5,053 bases of DNA from contig QNDV01000227.1 of the NCBI GenBank assembly GCA_003646045.1, positions 1 to 5,053 on the forward strand, given 5' to 3'. Source of the DNA: a bacterium (GTDB lineage Bacteria > Krumholzibacteriota > Krumholzibacteria > LZORAL124-64-63). The notes under the pieces are model-generated. The model worked only from the letters and a program-made list of their open reading frames with translations, made no database searches and was not told where the DNA came from. Positions 1 through 5,053 of the stretch are shown here, in pieces (positions within the stretch are counted from its first letter, which is position 1; every line of letters begins with the position of its first letter). Both the position numbers and the translations under genes were made by a program.

Positions 1-1133
1 CAGACGAACACGTGCTGGCCAAAGGGCTCATCGAGCGCATCGGCCTGGACGACGGCGTCCACACCATGAAGCGTCCCGGTAGCGACAACTTCACCGAGAC
101 CCTGCCCATACCGGACCATGCCCGGGCCATCGAACTGCTGTTGGCCGCGTTGACGGACACGGCCCACGGCGTCATCGGATCCATGGCCGAGGTCAATGCG
201 GTCGGCCACCGGGTGGTCCACGCGGGTGAGAAGTACTCGGCATCGGTACCCATCGACGACGACGTGCTGGCCGCGCTGGAGGAGTGCGTATCCCTGGCAC
301 CCCTGCACAACCCGGCCAACATCATGGGCATCACCGCGGCGCAGAAGGTCATGCCGTCGACGCCCATGGTGGGAGTTTTCGACACGGCTTTTCACCAGAC
401 CATGCCCGACCGCAGCTACATCTACCCCATCCCCTACCGGCTGTACGAGGACTATGCAATCCGCCGCTATGGTTTCCACGGTACCAGCCACCGCTTCGTG
501 ACCCTGCGGGCAGGGCAGATCCTGGAACGGGACACCCGGGACTTGAATCTCATCACCTGCCACCTGGGCAACGGCGCCTCGGTGGCCGCGGTGCTCGGCG
601 GCCAGTCCGTGGACACCTCCATGGGCCTGACCCCCCTCGAAGGCCTGATGATGGGCACGCGCAGCGGCGATATCGACCCCGCCATCGTGGGCTACCTGAC
701 CCGGCGCCTGGACATGTCCCTGGCCGACGTCGAGAATATGCTGAACAAGGAAAGCGGCATGTTGGGTATCAGCGGTATCAGCAGCGATCTGCGCGATGTG
801 GAACAGGAATACGCCCGCGGCAACGACCGGGCGCGTCTGGCCCTCGAGGTCTACGCCTACCACATCCGCAAGTACATCGGTGCCTACGCCGTGGCCCTGG
901 GACGCGTGGACGCCGTCATCTTCACCGCCGGCGTGGGTGAGAACGCGTCGCTGGTGCGCGAATGGGCGTGCCGGGGACTCGAGGCCCTGGGTGCGGTGCT
1001 GGACCCGTTCAAGAACGCCACGCGGCACGACGAGGCCATCATCTCCAAGGCGGCCAGCCGGGTGAAGATCATGATCGTGCCGACCAACGAGGAGTTGATG
1101 ATCGCGCGGGACACGCGGGATCTGGTGCTGTAA
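1..1133 (+). CDS. ackA: Acetate kinase, 5'-truncated by window edge
   Basis: This gene encodes the cytoplasmic enzyme that interconverts acetyl phosphate plus ADP with acetate plus ATP, usually paired with phosphotransacetylase (Pta). The reading frame is open from base 3 (codons for D-E-H). The GTG at 12 is an internal valine in a typical 'VLAKGLIERIG' stretch, so the true start lies about 20 codons upstream and the N-terminal phosphate-binding segment (NxGSSSxK in the family) is off the window. Counting the GTG as residue 1, family motifs follow in order: GHRVVHAGEK (65-74), FDTAFHQTMP (123-132), RRYGFHGTSH (151-160), HLGNGAS (184-190), MGTRSGDIDP (214-223), FTAGVGEN (304-311) and PTNEELMIARDT (357-368). 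R67, D124, H156, R217 and E360 each sit 24 positions before R91, D148, H180, R241 and E384 of the Methanosarcina enzyme, so all these active-site residues are kept without indels relative to them. The C-terminus is complete (TAA at 1131). Its neighbour is convergent. The family call is near certain; only the start is missing. Confidence 0.97.
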   Translation, partial: DEHVLAKGLIERIGLDDGVHTMKRPGSDNFTETLPIPDHARAIELLLAALTDTAHGVIGSMAEVNAVGHRVVHAGEKYSASVPIDDDVLAALEECVSLAPLHNPANIMGITAAQKVMPSTPMVGVFDTAFHQTMPDRSYIYPIPYRLYEDYAIRRYGFHGTSHRFVTLRAGQILERDTRDLNLITCHLGNGASVAAVLGGQSVDTSMGLTPLEGLMMGTRSGDIDPAIVGYLTRRLDMSLADVENMLNKESGMLGISGISSDLRDVEQEYARGNDRARLALEVYAYHIRKYIGAYAVALGRVDAVIFTAGVGENASLVREWACRGLEALGAVLDPFKNATRHDEAIISKAASRVKIMIVPTNEELMIARDTRDLVL

Positions 1134-1148
1134 CAACTGTCGCCGGGA

Positions 1149-2081
1149 TCAACCCCGCGCCTCCACCGCCTGCCGGTTGAAATGGAACGACCCCCGCATC
1201 ACCACCACGCCGCAGGCCGTCAATTCGACGCCGGTCACCATATCCCCGCTGCAGCGCACCGCCAACTCGGCCCGGGTCGGCCGGCCCAGGGAATGCCCCT
1301 GCTCCGAGATGATTTTCGTCACGTCACAGGTCGGCACCAGGCCGCTGCCCACCAGCCAGGCCGCCGCCGCCCCCAGGCTGGTGCCACTGGCTACGTCCTC
1401 ATCCGCACCCACCCGCGGGTGGAAGAAACGGCAGTGCATATCCGCTTCCGGCGCCACCGTTTCGGTACAGACGAGGGTGATGCCTCCCACCCCGCGCTGG
1501 TCGGTAAGCGCGCCGATGGCCACCGCATCCCGGAACGAACCGCGCATTACATCGCGGTCACCGATGGGCACTACTATCTGGTCGAAACCGCAAGATACCC
1601 GCGCCGGTCCGTGGCCATCGATCCCCACGGCAGCCACGGGAATATCCAGGGCGGTGGCCACCTCGGTGGCGGTAATCGGCTCTCCGAAGCGCGGTGAGGG
1701 CAGGCCCACCGTCACGGCGGTGCGGCCGCTGGGCGCTGCGGTCAGGGTTACCGGCAACAGGCCGGCGCCGGTTTCCACCGTCAGATGCGTACCGCCCGCA
1801 GTGGCGTGGTAGAAACCGCGATCGGCCATGCTGGCGAAGGCGGCAATGGCCACGTGGCCGCTCAGGGGTGTCTCGCGGCGGTGGGTAAAGAAGCGCAGCC
1901 GGACATCGGCCTGCGAGGCAACGGGGGGCAGGATGAAGCCCGCCTCCATACTCAGCTCGTCGGTGATCTGGAACATCTCGAGGTCACTGAGTCCTGCCGC
2001 ATTGGGAATGATGGCGGCCGGGTTGCCGGTGAAAGGGCGGTCCGCAAAGGCATCCACGATGTGGAAGGGTACGATGGCCAT
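1149..2081 (-). CDS. PhzF-family isomerase/epimerase-like protein
   Basis: This is a complete 310-residue protein of the PhzF fold (two diaminopimelate-epimerase-like halves), cytoplasmic with no signal peptide. The N-terminus IVDAFADRPFTGNPAAII (7-24) is the family hallmark. SMEAGFI (44-50) places E46 where PhzF has its catalytic glutamate (E45). TPLSGHVAIAAF (71-82) is the conserved P-x-x-GH segment. GADEDVASGTS (225-235) matches the second-half EDPxTGS motif, keeping D229 but with V for P and T234 in the usual Ser position. The start at 2079-2081 was chosen because a GGAGGTGA Shine-Dalgarno lies 5 nt upstream and the family homology begins there. The frame stays open another 46 codons upstream, but that part is low-complexity and has no ribosome site of its own. 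PhzF itself isomerises DHHA in phenazine synthesis, but most family members have unknown substrates. No phenazine genes are visible, so only the family is claimed. The gene faces ackA tail to tail and is divergent from the secreted protein gene. Confidence 0.93.
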   Translation of the reverse strand: MAIVPFHIVDAFADRPFTGNPAAIIPNAAGLSDLEMFQITDELSMEAGFILPPVASQADVRLRFFTHRRETPLSGHVAIAAFASMADRGFYHATAGGTHLTVETGAGLLPVTLTAAPSGRTAVTVGLPSPRFGEPITATEVATALDIPVAAVGIDGHGPARVSCGFDQIVVPIGDRDVMRGSFRDAVAIGALTDQRGVGGITLVCTETVAPEADMHCRFFHPRVGADEDVASGTSLGAAAAWLVGSGLVPTCDVTKIISEQGHSLGRPTRAELAVRCSGDMVTGVELTACGVVVMRGSFHFNRQAVEARG

Positions 2082-2086
2082 GGGCG

Positions 2087-2094
2087 TCACCTCC
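2087..2094 (-). promoter_or_regulatory. Ribosome binding site that fixes the PhzF-like start
   Basis: Read on the minus strand the sequence is GGAGGTGA, an 8-nt match to the anti-Shine-Dalgarno end of 16S rRNA, with a 5-nt spacer before ATG. It decides in favour of the start at 2081 over the longer open frame reaching 2219. Confidence 0.88.
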
Positions 2095-2113
2095 GTCGCG
2101 GATGGCGCACAGG

Positions 2114-2151
2114 GCCACCCGCCGGCTGGGCCGACCCGGTGGCGCGGTGGC
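2114..2151 (-). repeat. Inverted repeats in the PhzF-like gene leader
   Basis: On the minus strand two GCCACC copies (2151-2146 and 2143-2138) precede one GGTGGC (2119-2114). Either copy can pair with the downstream GGTGGC to form a 6-bp G/C-rich stem, about 20 nt upstream of the Shine-Dalgarno. The structure may be incidental to the high G+C content. No T-run follows, so it is not a terminator. Confidence 0.4.
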
Positions 2152-2247
2152 TCCGGGCCGCGCAAGGGACGAAAGGCGAGAGGGACCACAACGTAGCAGA
2201 TATCCCGACCTGTCACCATCGGCCCACGCCGTCACCGTTGTATTTCT

Positions 2248-2307
2248 GGCACTATTTTCACGGGCACTGTTTGTACCGGCACTGTTATAGTGGGCATACT
2301 GTCATCA
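2248..2307. repeat. 15-bp tandem direct repeats (3 plus 1 degenerate)
   Basis: GGCACT recurs at 2248, 2263 and 2278, exactly 15 bp apart, and a degenerate GGCATA follows at 2293, again in phase. The units are GGCACTATTTTCACG, GGCACTGTTTGTACC, GGCACTGTTATAGTG and GGCATACTGTCATCA. Units 1 and 2 agree at 11 of 15 positions, 2 and 3 at 9, and 1 and 3 at 10; unit 4 agrees with unit 2 at 7. Unit 3 also contains an imperfect palindrome (CACT-N5-AGTG, 2280-2292). The array overlaps the extended -10 element and ends about 60 bp before the downstream start codon. That position would suit an operator array for a DNA-binding regulator, though this is inference. Confidence 0.75.
2283..2291 (+). promoter_or_regulatory. 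Probable extended -10 promoter for the secreted protein gene
   Basis: TGTTATAGT is an extended -10 element (TGn plus TATAGT, 5 of 6 to TATAAT). There is no recognisable -35 box at 16-18 bp, which is tolerated with an extended -10 or with an activator. Transcription would start near 2298, giving a leader of about 70 nt before the ATG at 2369. The element lies inside the third 15-bp repeat, so a protein bound to the array would directly affect it. Confidence 0.45.
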
Positions 2308-2354
2308 GGGACCTGCGGAGAATCGTGGTGGACCGCGGGCGAACCAACCCCCAT

Positions 2355-2359
2355 GGAGA
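2355..2359 (+). promoter_or_regulatory. Ribosome binding site of the secreted multidomain protein
   Basis: GGAGA with a 9-nt spacer precedes the ATG at 2369. It is a moderate Shine-Dalgarno, and it supports this start, which is also the one that gives a proper signal peptide. Confidence 0.65.
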
Positions 2360-2368
2360 TAGACCAGC

Positions 2369-4537
2369 ATGACCAGACCGGCGCATATGGCATGGACTGC
2401 CCTTACCGTCCTTATTCTACTGGCCGCAGGGAACATGGCCGGCGCGGCGGACAACCCGCCAGACCGCGAGCACATCCTGGACCTGCTGCGGGCGGGCGAG
2501 TACGACACGGCCCTGCCCCTGGCCCGCGACTACGTCCGGGACCATGGCGACGACGCCGACATGTTCTACAACCTGGCCTGCCTCGAGGCCCGCGCCGGTA
2601 CGCCGGAGCAGGCCCTGGCCGCCTTGCGGGACGCCTACGCCCTGCGCCTCGATGTCCTGGACGGGGCCCGGGACGACCCCGACCTGGCCTCGGTACAGGG
2701 CGACCCGGCCTTCAATGACCTGCTGGCCGAGCGGGACGGGCGCCTGGCCCTGCTGGCAATGGAGCGCGGCGCCGACCTGGGACTGGCTGCCACGAGCCGG
2801 GTACTGAACCTCCATCCCACCACGCCCGTGGGCCCCGACGACCTGGTCAGCCTCGACATCACCTGGGAACCCCGGGGCCTTCGCCTGGACCTGAAACTGA
2901 CCGGCCTCTGGTCCGCGGTGGGCAACGCGGCCTCCCCCGCTCCCTGGCGCGGCGGCCCCGGTGCCGTGGTCACCCTGGCGGTGCCCGACCGCGACCCCGC
3001 CTGGACCAGCGGCAATTTCTGGCTCTTCGCCTTCGGCATGGAAACGGCATCCCCCGCGGGCGCCCTCTGGATCCCGGGACAGCGGCGATGGCAGCGGGTA
3101 CTTGAACTGGACCCCAAGGCCCGCTACAACGCCGACGGCGCCCTCGAGCTGACCCTCATGCTCCCCTGGTCATCGGTGATGCCATTTCACCCCCTGGTGG
3201 ATATGGAGATGGGTTTGAATGTGGCCGTGCGCGCTCCCGCTCCCGACGGAAGCGGCTACCTGGTGGCGGAGTTGCTGCCCGATGGGACGCATTTCACACC
3301 GTCGGCACCGGTACGGCGGGTAGTTCCCCTGACCTTCGACGACGAAACCACCGACGAGGAGACATTCCTGGGGCGGCTGGACGACAGCATCAGCCTTGAT
3401 ACTCCCCTGGGCATCGATCTGGTGGGTCTGACCCGAGCGCCTGGCCGGGCCTATCTGACGGTGGATGTGCTGGATCGGGATCGCCGTTCGGTGGTACCGG
3501 GCGGCACCCGCACCGGGGGCATGGAGTTGGTATCAGGTGCCAACCGCGTCAGCCGCGAACTGGATTTCACGGGTCTGGACACGGGACTGTACCTGGTACG
3601 GGCCACCCTCGAATTTCCCTCGGGCAACGACGCCGTCTGGAGTACCGGCGTGCTGCACCTGCAGACCGGCTGGCAGGACAAACTGCAAACCGGCATCGCC
3701 ACCCTCGGAGACGAGGACCGGCCGACTGCCGCCTACCTCCTGGACCAGGTCACCAGGGCGGTGGCCGACCACCTGCCACGTCGGCATCCTGGCGCAATCG
3801 CCGCCACCCTGGCCGACCTGCGGGATATGCTGGAGCGTTCCCGGCGCCAGGGCTCCATCATGCCCGAAGCAGGTCCCTTCCTGCTGGTGGCCGACGGTCC
3901 CGGCGGCGACCTGCGCGTTTGTCCGGGCTACCGGACACCGGCACCGGCGGCTGCCAACCGTCGTCCGGTGTTGGTGCTGACTGATTTGCGGGGTTACGAA
4001 GACCGGTACGTGGAACGCATCGACCGCTTCATGACCTATGAGAAGCCCACCATGGACAACCCCATGCTGGCGCCGGATTTCCTGTTACCGGGGCTGGTCT
4101 GGCCCCCGGTGCGGGTAGGTGATGCGCCCCTGGCGGAAGCCCGAGCGGCTCTGGCCTGGGCACTTGAACGCTACGGAGTGGAACAGTTGGAACTGGCTGG
4201 CGTGGGATTCGCCGCCGGCGTGGCCCTGCAACTGGCCGCCGCCGAGCCGCAGGCCGTATCCCGCCTGGCGTTGCTGGTGGGCAAGGACCTGGCGCCGTGG
4301 CCAGAGGCCCCGGACAACTACATCGCCACCCGCCTGGAGGGACTGGACCGGAATCTGCCTGTAACCTGGTACGATTTCGACGACGAGACGCGGATTCGCA
4401 GCCAGGCCGGGCAGATCCGGGGCGTCATGTCAGAACTGGGAATGACGGCGGTAACCGATGTCCGCATCACCGGGGCCCTGAACCTTACCCAGGCTGCCGA
4501 CCGCATCGTGCTGTGGGGAATGGCACGGCCCCAATGA
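2369..4537 (+). CDS. Secreted TPR / CBM9-like / degenerate alpha/beta-hydrolase protein
   Basis: I do not recognise a named gene for this 722-residue exported protein. Residues 1-27 form a Sec signal peptide: a short basic start, the hydrophobic run TALTVLILLAAG, and a probable cleavage near AGA-A. There is no lipobox Cys. Residues about 32-125 are helical and TPR-like (YNLACLEARAGTPEQALAAL, 67-86), followed by DDPDLASVQGDPAFNDLL (102-119), a signature that often closes TPR units. Residues about 135-320 resemble a CBM9/DOMON-like beta domain, with repeated strands such as LRLDLKLTGLW and GALELTLMLPWSSV. Residues about 340-432 look like an all-beta segment (LDTGLYLVRATLEF). From about 500 to the end the pattern is alpha/beta hydrolase: a strand RPVLVLTDLRGY, then YGVEQLELAGVGFAAGVALQLAAAEPQAVSRLALLVG (602-638). 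In that segment the nucleophile elbow GxSxG reads G611-V-G613-F-A, and no His follows near 700-705. A catalytic role is therefore doubtful; binding or scaffolding is a guess. The protein is probably periplasmic or surface-exposed. Confidence 0.85.
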   Translation: MTRPAHMAWTALTVLILLAAGNMAGAADNPPDREHILDLLRAGEYDTALPLARDYVRDHGDDADMFYNLACLEARAGTPEQALAALRDAYALRLDVLDGARDDPDLASVQGDPAFNDLLAERDGRLALLAMERGADLGLAATSRVLNLHPTTPVGPDDLVSLDITWEPRGLRLDLKLTGLWSAVGNAASPAPWRGGPGAVVTLAVPDRDPAWTSGNFWLFAFGMETASPAGALWIPGQRRWQRVLELDPKARYNADGALELTLMLPWSSVMPFHPLVDMEMGLNVAVRAPAPDGSGYLVAELLPDGTHFTPSAPVRRVVPLTFDDETTDEETFLGRLDDSISLDTPLGIDLVGLTRAPGRAYLTVDVLDRDRRSVVPGGTRTGGMELVSGANRVSRELDFTGLDTGLYLVRATLEFPSGNDAVWSTGVLHLQTGWQDKLQTGIATLGDEDRPTAAYLLDQVTRAVADHLPRRHPGAIAATLADLRDMLERSRRQGSIMPEAGPFLLVADGPGGDLRVCPGYRTPAPAAANRRPVLVLTDLRGYEDRYVERIDRFMTYEKPTMDNPMLAPDFLLPGLVWPPVRVGDAPLAEARAALAWALERYGVEQLELAGVGFAAGVALQLAAAEPQAVSRLALLVGKDLAPWPEAPDNYIATRLEGLDRNLPVTWYDFDDETRIRSQAGQIRGVMSELGMTAVTDVRITGALNLTQAADRIVLWGMARPQ

Positions 4538-4586
4538 AACATCCCCCTGCTCGTATCGTAAGGCGGATGGTTTACGGGCTTTCCAC

Positions 4587-4617
4587 TTGCCGTCCCCGGG
4601 GGGAACTACACAATAAT
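4587..4617 (+). promoter_or_regulatory. Candidate sigma-70-like promoter of the propeller gene
   Basis: TTGCCG (4587-4592, 4 of 6 to TTGACA) is followed by AATAAT (4612-4617, 5 of 6 to TATAAT) with a 19-bp spacer, or by CACAAT (4609-4614, 4 of 6) with a 16-bp spacer. The spacer contains the palindrome CCCCGGGG (4594-4601). This A/T-rich patch stands out in G/C-rich DNA. The predicted start near 4624 would leave a leader of about 74 nt. Confidence 0.4.
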
Positions 4618-4620
4618 GAG

Positions 4621-4643
4621 GCGCGGGTCAGGGTATACCGCGC
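4621..4643 (+). repeat. Inverted repeat, GCGCGG / CCGCGC
   Basis: The perfect 6-bp arms GCGCGG (4621-4626) and CCGCGC (4638-4643) flank an 11-nt loop. GGTATACC (4632-4639), a full 8-bp palindrome, overlaps the loop and the right arm. The repeat sits at or just after the predicted transcription start, so it could be an operator or a 5' hairpin. No regulator is identified. Confidence 0.4.
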
Positions 4644-4645
4644 GA

Positions 4646-4667
4646 ACAGGATCGTCACGTATCCTGT
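4646..4667 (+). repeat. Inverted repeat, ACAGGAT / ATCCTGT
   Basis: The perfect 7-bp arms ACAGGAT (4646-4652) and ATCCTGT (4661-4667) flank an 8-nt loop. In RNA this would form a hairpin about 20 nt upstream of the ribosome binding site; in DNA it has the form of a dimeric operator. The TCCTG of the right arm could also pair with CAGGA at 4687-4691, which overlaps the Shine-Dalgarno. Confidence 0.5.
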
Positions 4668-4687
4668 CTGACCGGAACCTGATCCTC

Positions 4688-4693
4688 AGGAGG
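4688..4693 (+). promoter_or_regulatory. Ribosome binding site of the propeller gene, within a small inverted repeat
   Basis: AGGAGG lies 4 nt upstream of the ATG at 4698, a strong but closely spaced Shine-Dalgarno. Its first three bases are part of the 5-bp inverted repeat CCTGA-tcc-TCAGG (4678-4690), so local folding could partly hide it. Confidence 0.75.
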
Positions 4694-4697
4694 CACC

Positions 4698-5053
4698 ATG
4701 AGGTATCTTTCTCGCCTATCGTTCACGGGATATCTACTGATCATGATTACGATTCTCGGCGGAGCATCAGCTACCGCCCAACCGGCTCGTGTCGACAACG
4801 GCGCCACTCCCACCGAGGGATTGACAACTGCCGTGGTCACCGAGTTGTGGCGGGCCGGCGGCGAGGATGACGAGATCTTCTTCGGCAACGTGGGACGGGT
4901 AACCGTGGGTCCCGCAAATGAGATATACCTGCTGGACAACCAGTTGTCCGAGATCCAGGTCTATGCTCCCGACGGCACCCATTTGCGCACCGTGGGCCGC
5001 GAGGGTGATGGGCCCGGCGAGATGAGGCGCCCCAACGACTTCTACCTCATGAA
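4698..5053 (+). CDS. Secreted 6-bladed beta-propeller (NHL-like) protein, 3'-truncated by window edge
   Basis: The frame is open from the ATG at 4698 to the right edge (118 complete codons), so the C-terminus is missing. Residues 1-27 are a Sec signal peptide: RYLSR, then a hydrophobic stretch (LSFTGYLLIMITILGGASA) and a likely cleavage after A-T-A (27). The mature part opens with a family-typical lead (VVTELWRAGGEDDEIFFGNVGRVTV, 46-70). Then comes GPANEIYLLDNQLSEIQVYAPDGTHLRTVGREGDGPGEMRRPNDF (71-115), whose D-x-x-x-x-x-I-x-V-Y/F-x-x-x-G-x-x-L-R-x-x-G-x-x-G-x-G-P-G-E pattern is that of an NHL-type blade in 6-bladed propeller proteins. Such proteins are usually exported, often occur in many paralogues per genome, and have mostly unknown ligands. 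There is no lipobox Cys in the signal peptide. The start is supported by the AGGAGG site and the signal peptide. It follows the multidomain secreted protein on the same strand after 160 bp. Confidence 0.85.
   Translation, partial: MRYLSRLSFTGYLLIMITILGGASATAQPARVDNGATPTEGLTTAVVTELWRAGGEDDEIFFGNVGRVTVGPANEIYLLDNQLSEIQVYAPDGTHLRTVGREGDGPGEMRRPNDFYLM

Larger units (their letters stand above)
2082..2368. other. Divergent intergenic region (287 bp)
   Basis: This stretch separates the minus-strand PhzF-like gene from the plus-strand secreted protein gene, so it should hold the control signals of both. The half near PhzF (about 2082-2235) is G/C-rich, with the leader inverted repeats and two GTCACC copies (2212-2217 and 2231-2236). 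The half near the secreted protein is relatively A/T-rich and contains the 15-bp tandem repeats and an extended -10 element. I could not find a convincing minus-strand promoter: a GTGACA hexamer (2216-2211, minus strand) resembles a -35 box but has no good -10 box at 16-18 bp. No small gene with a ribosome site was seen here. Confidence 0.7.
4538..4697. other. Intergenic region with leader signals (160 bp)
   Basis: This gap between the two secreted-protein genes holds a candidate promoter and three short inverted repeats, all described separately. I saw no strong rho-independent terminator for the upstream gene. The stem at 4549-4579 (7 bp with one G-U pair, 17-nt loop, followed by only TTT) is too weak to call. 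The promoter suggests that the propeller gene can be transcribed independently, although read-through from upstream is not excluded. Confidence 0.6.

Noticed and set aside
12..14. GTG at 12 as the start codon of acetate kinase.
   Set aside because: The codons before it (D-E-H) continue the frame to the window edge, the residues around it match internal acetate kinase sequence, and the essential N-terminal phosphate-binding motif would be missing.
1177..1812. Long plus-strand open frames opposite the PhzF-like gene.
   Set aside because: The minus-strand reading has full-length family motifs; the opposite frames show low-complexity composition typical of antisense reading in high-GC genes.
2082..2219. 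A 46-codon N-terminal extension of the PhzF-like protein, starting at 2219 on the minus strand.
   Set aside because: It has no ribosome binding site of its own, its composition is Pro/Arg/Gly-rich and unlike a PhzF N-terminus, and the GGAGGTGA site with the conserved start motif points to 2081.
2211..2236. Two GTCACC copies 19 bp apart as a possible operator or -35 box of the PhzF-like gene.
   Set aside because: The flanking bases differ, a third copy arises simply from the ribosome binding site complement at 2086-2091, and no -10 box sits at the proper distance.
2290..2718. Open frame of 142 codons overlapping the start of the multidomain gene on the plus strand.
   Set aside because: It is Arg/Pro/Gly-rich as expected for an out-of-frame reading of G/C-rich DNA, and it overlaps a gene with a clear signal peptide and domain signatures.
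4549..4582. Possible rho-independent terminator after the multidomain gene (GCTCGTA / TACGGGC).
   Set aside because: The stem includes a G-U pair, the loop is 17 nt and only three T residues follow, which is too weak to call.

Overview
The window is G+C-rich bacterial DNA with dense coding, strong G/C preference at third codon positions, clear Shine-Dalgarno sites and Sec-type signal peptides. This fits a Gram-negative-type bacterium. The partial secreted beta-propeller protein at the right edge and the large secreted multidomain protein next to it resemble gene content often seen in high-GC members of the FCB group (Gemmatimonadota and related lineages). That assignment is an inference and is not proved by anything here.

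Layout, left to right: (1) the 3' part of an acetate kinase gene (ackA, + strand) enters from the left edge and ends at 1133. (2) Fifteen bases later, and convergent with it, lies a complete PhzF-family isomerase/epimerase-like gene on the - strand (1149-2081), with a near-ideal ribosome binding site. (3) A divergent intergenic region (2082-2368) holds a GC-rich leader with inverted repeats on the phzF side. On the other side is a set of 15-bp tandem repeats with an extended -10 promoter element embedded in it. (4) A 722-residue secreted protein (2369-4537, + strand) joins a TPR-type helical segment, a CBM9/DOMON-like beta domain, a probable beta-sandwich segment and a C-terminal alpha/beta-hydrolase-like fold that appears to have lost its catalytic serine and histidine. 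(5) A 160-bp gap holds a plausible sigma-70-like promoter and several inverted repeats in the leader of the next gene. (6) The start of a secreted 6-bladed beta-propeller (NHL-like) protein (4698 onward) runs off the right edge.

The genes do not form one obvious pathway. Acetate kinase is central metabolism (acetyl phosphate to acetate plus ATP). The PhzF-like protein is a stand-alone small-molecule isomerase of unknown substrate. The last two genes encode exported proteins on the same strand, but each seems to have its own upstream signals. No RNA gene, insertion sequence, CRISPR array or mobile-element signature was seen. The most unusual items are the degenerate-hydrolase fusion protein and the 15-bp repeat array at its promoter; neither amounts to a demonstrated new system.
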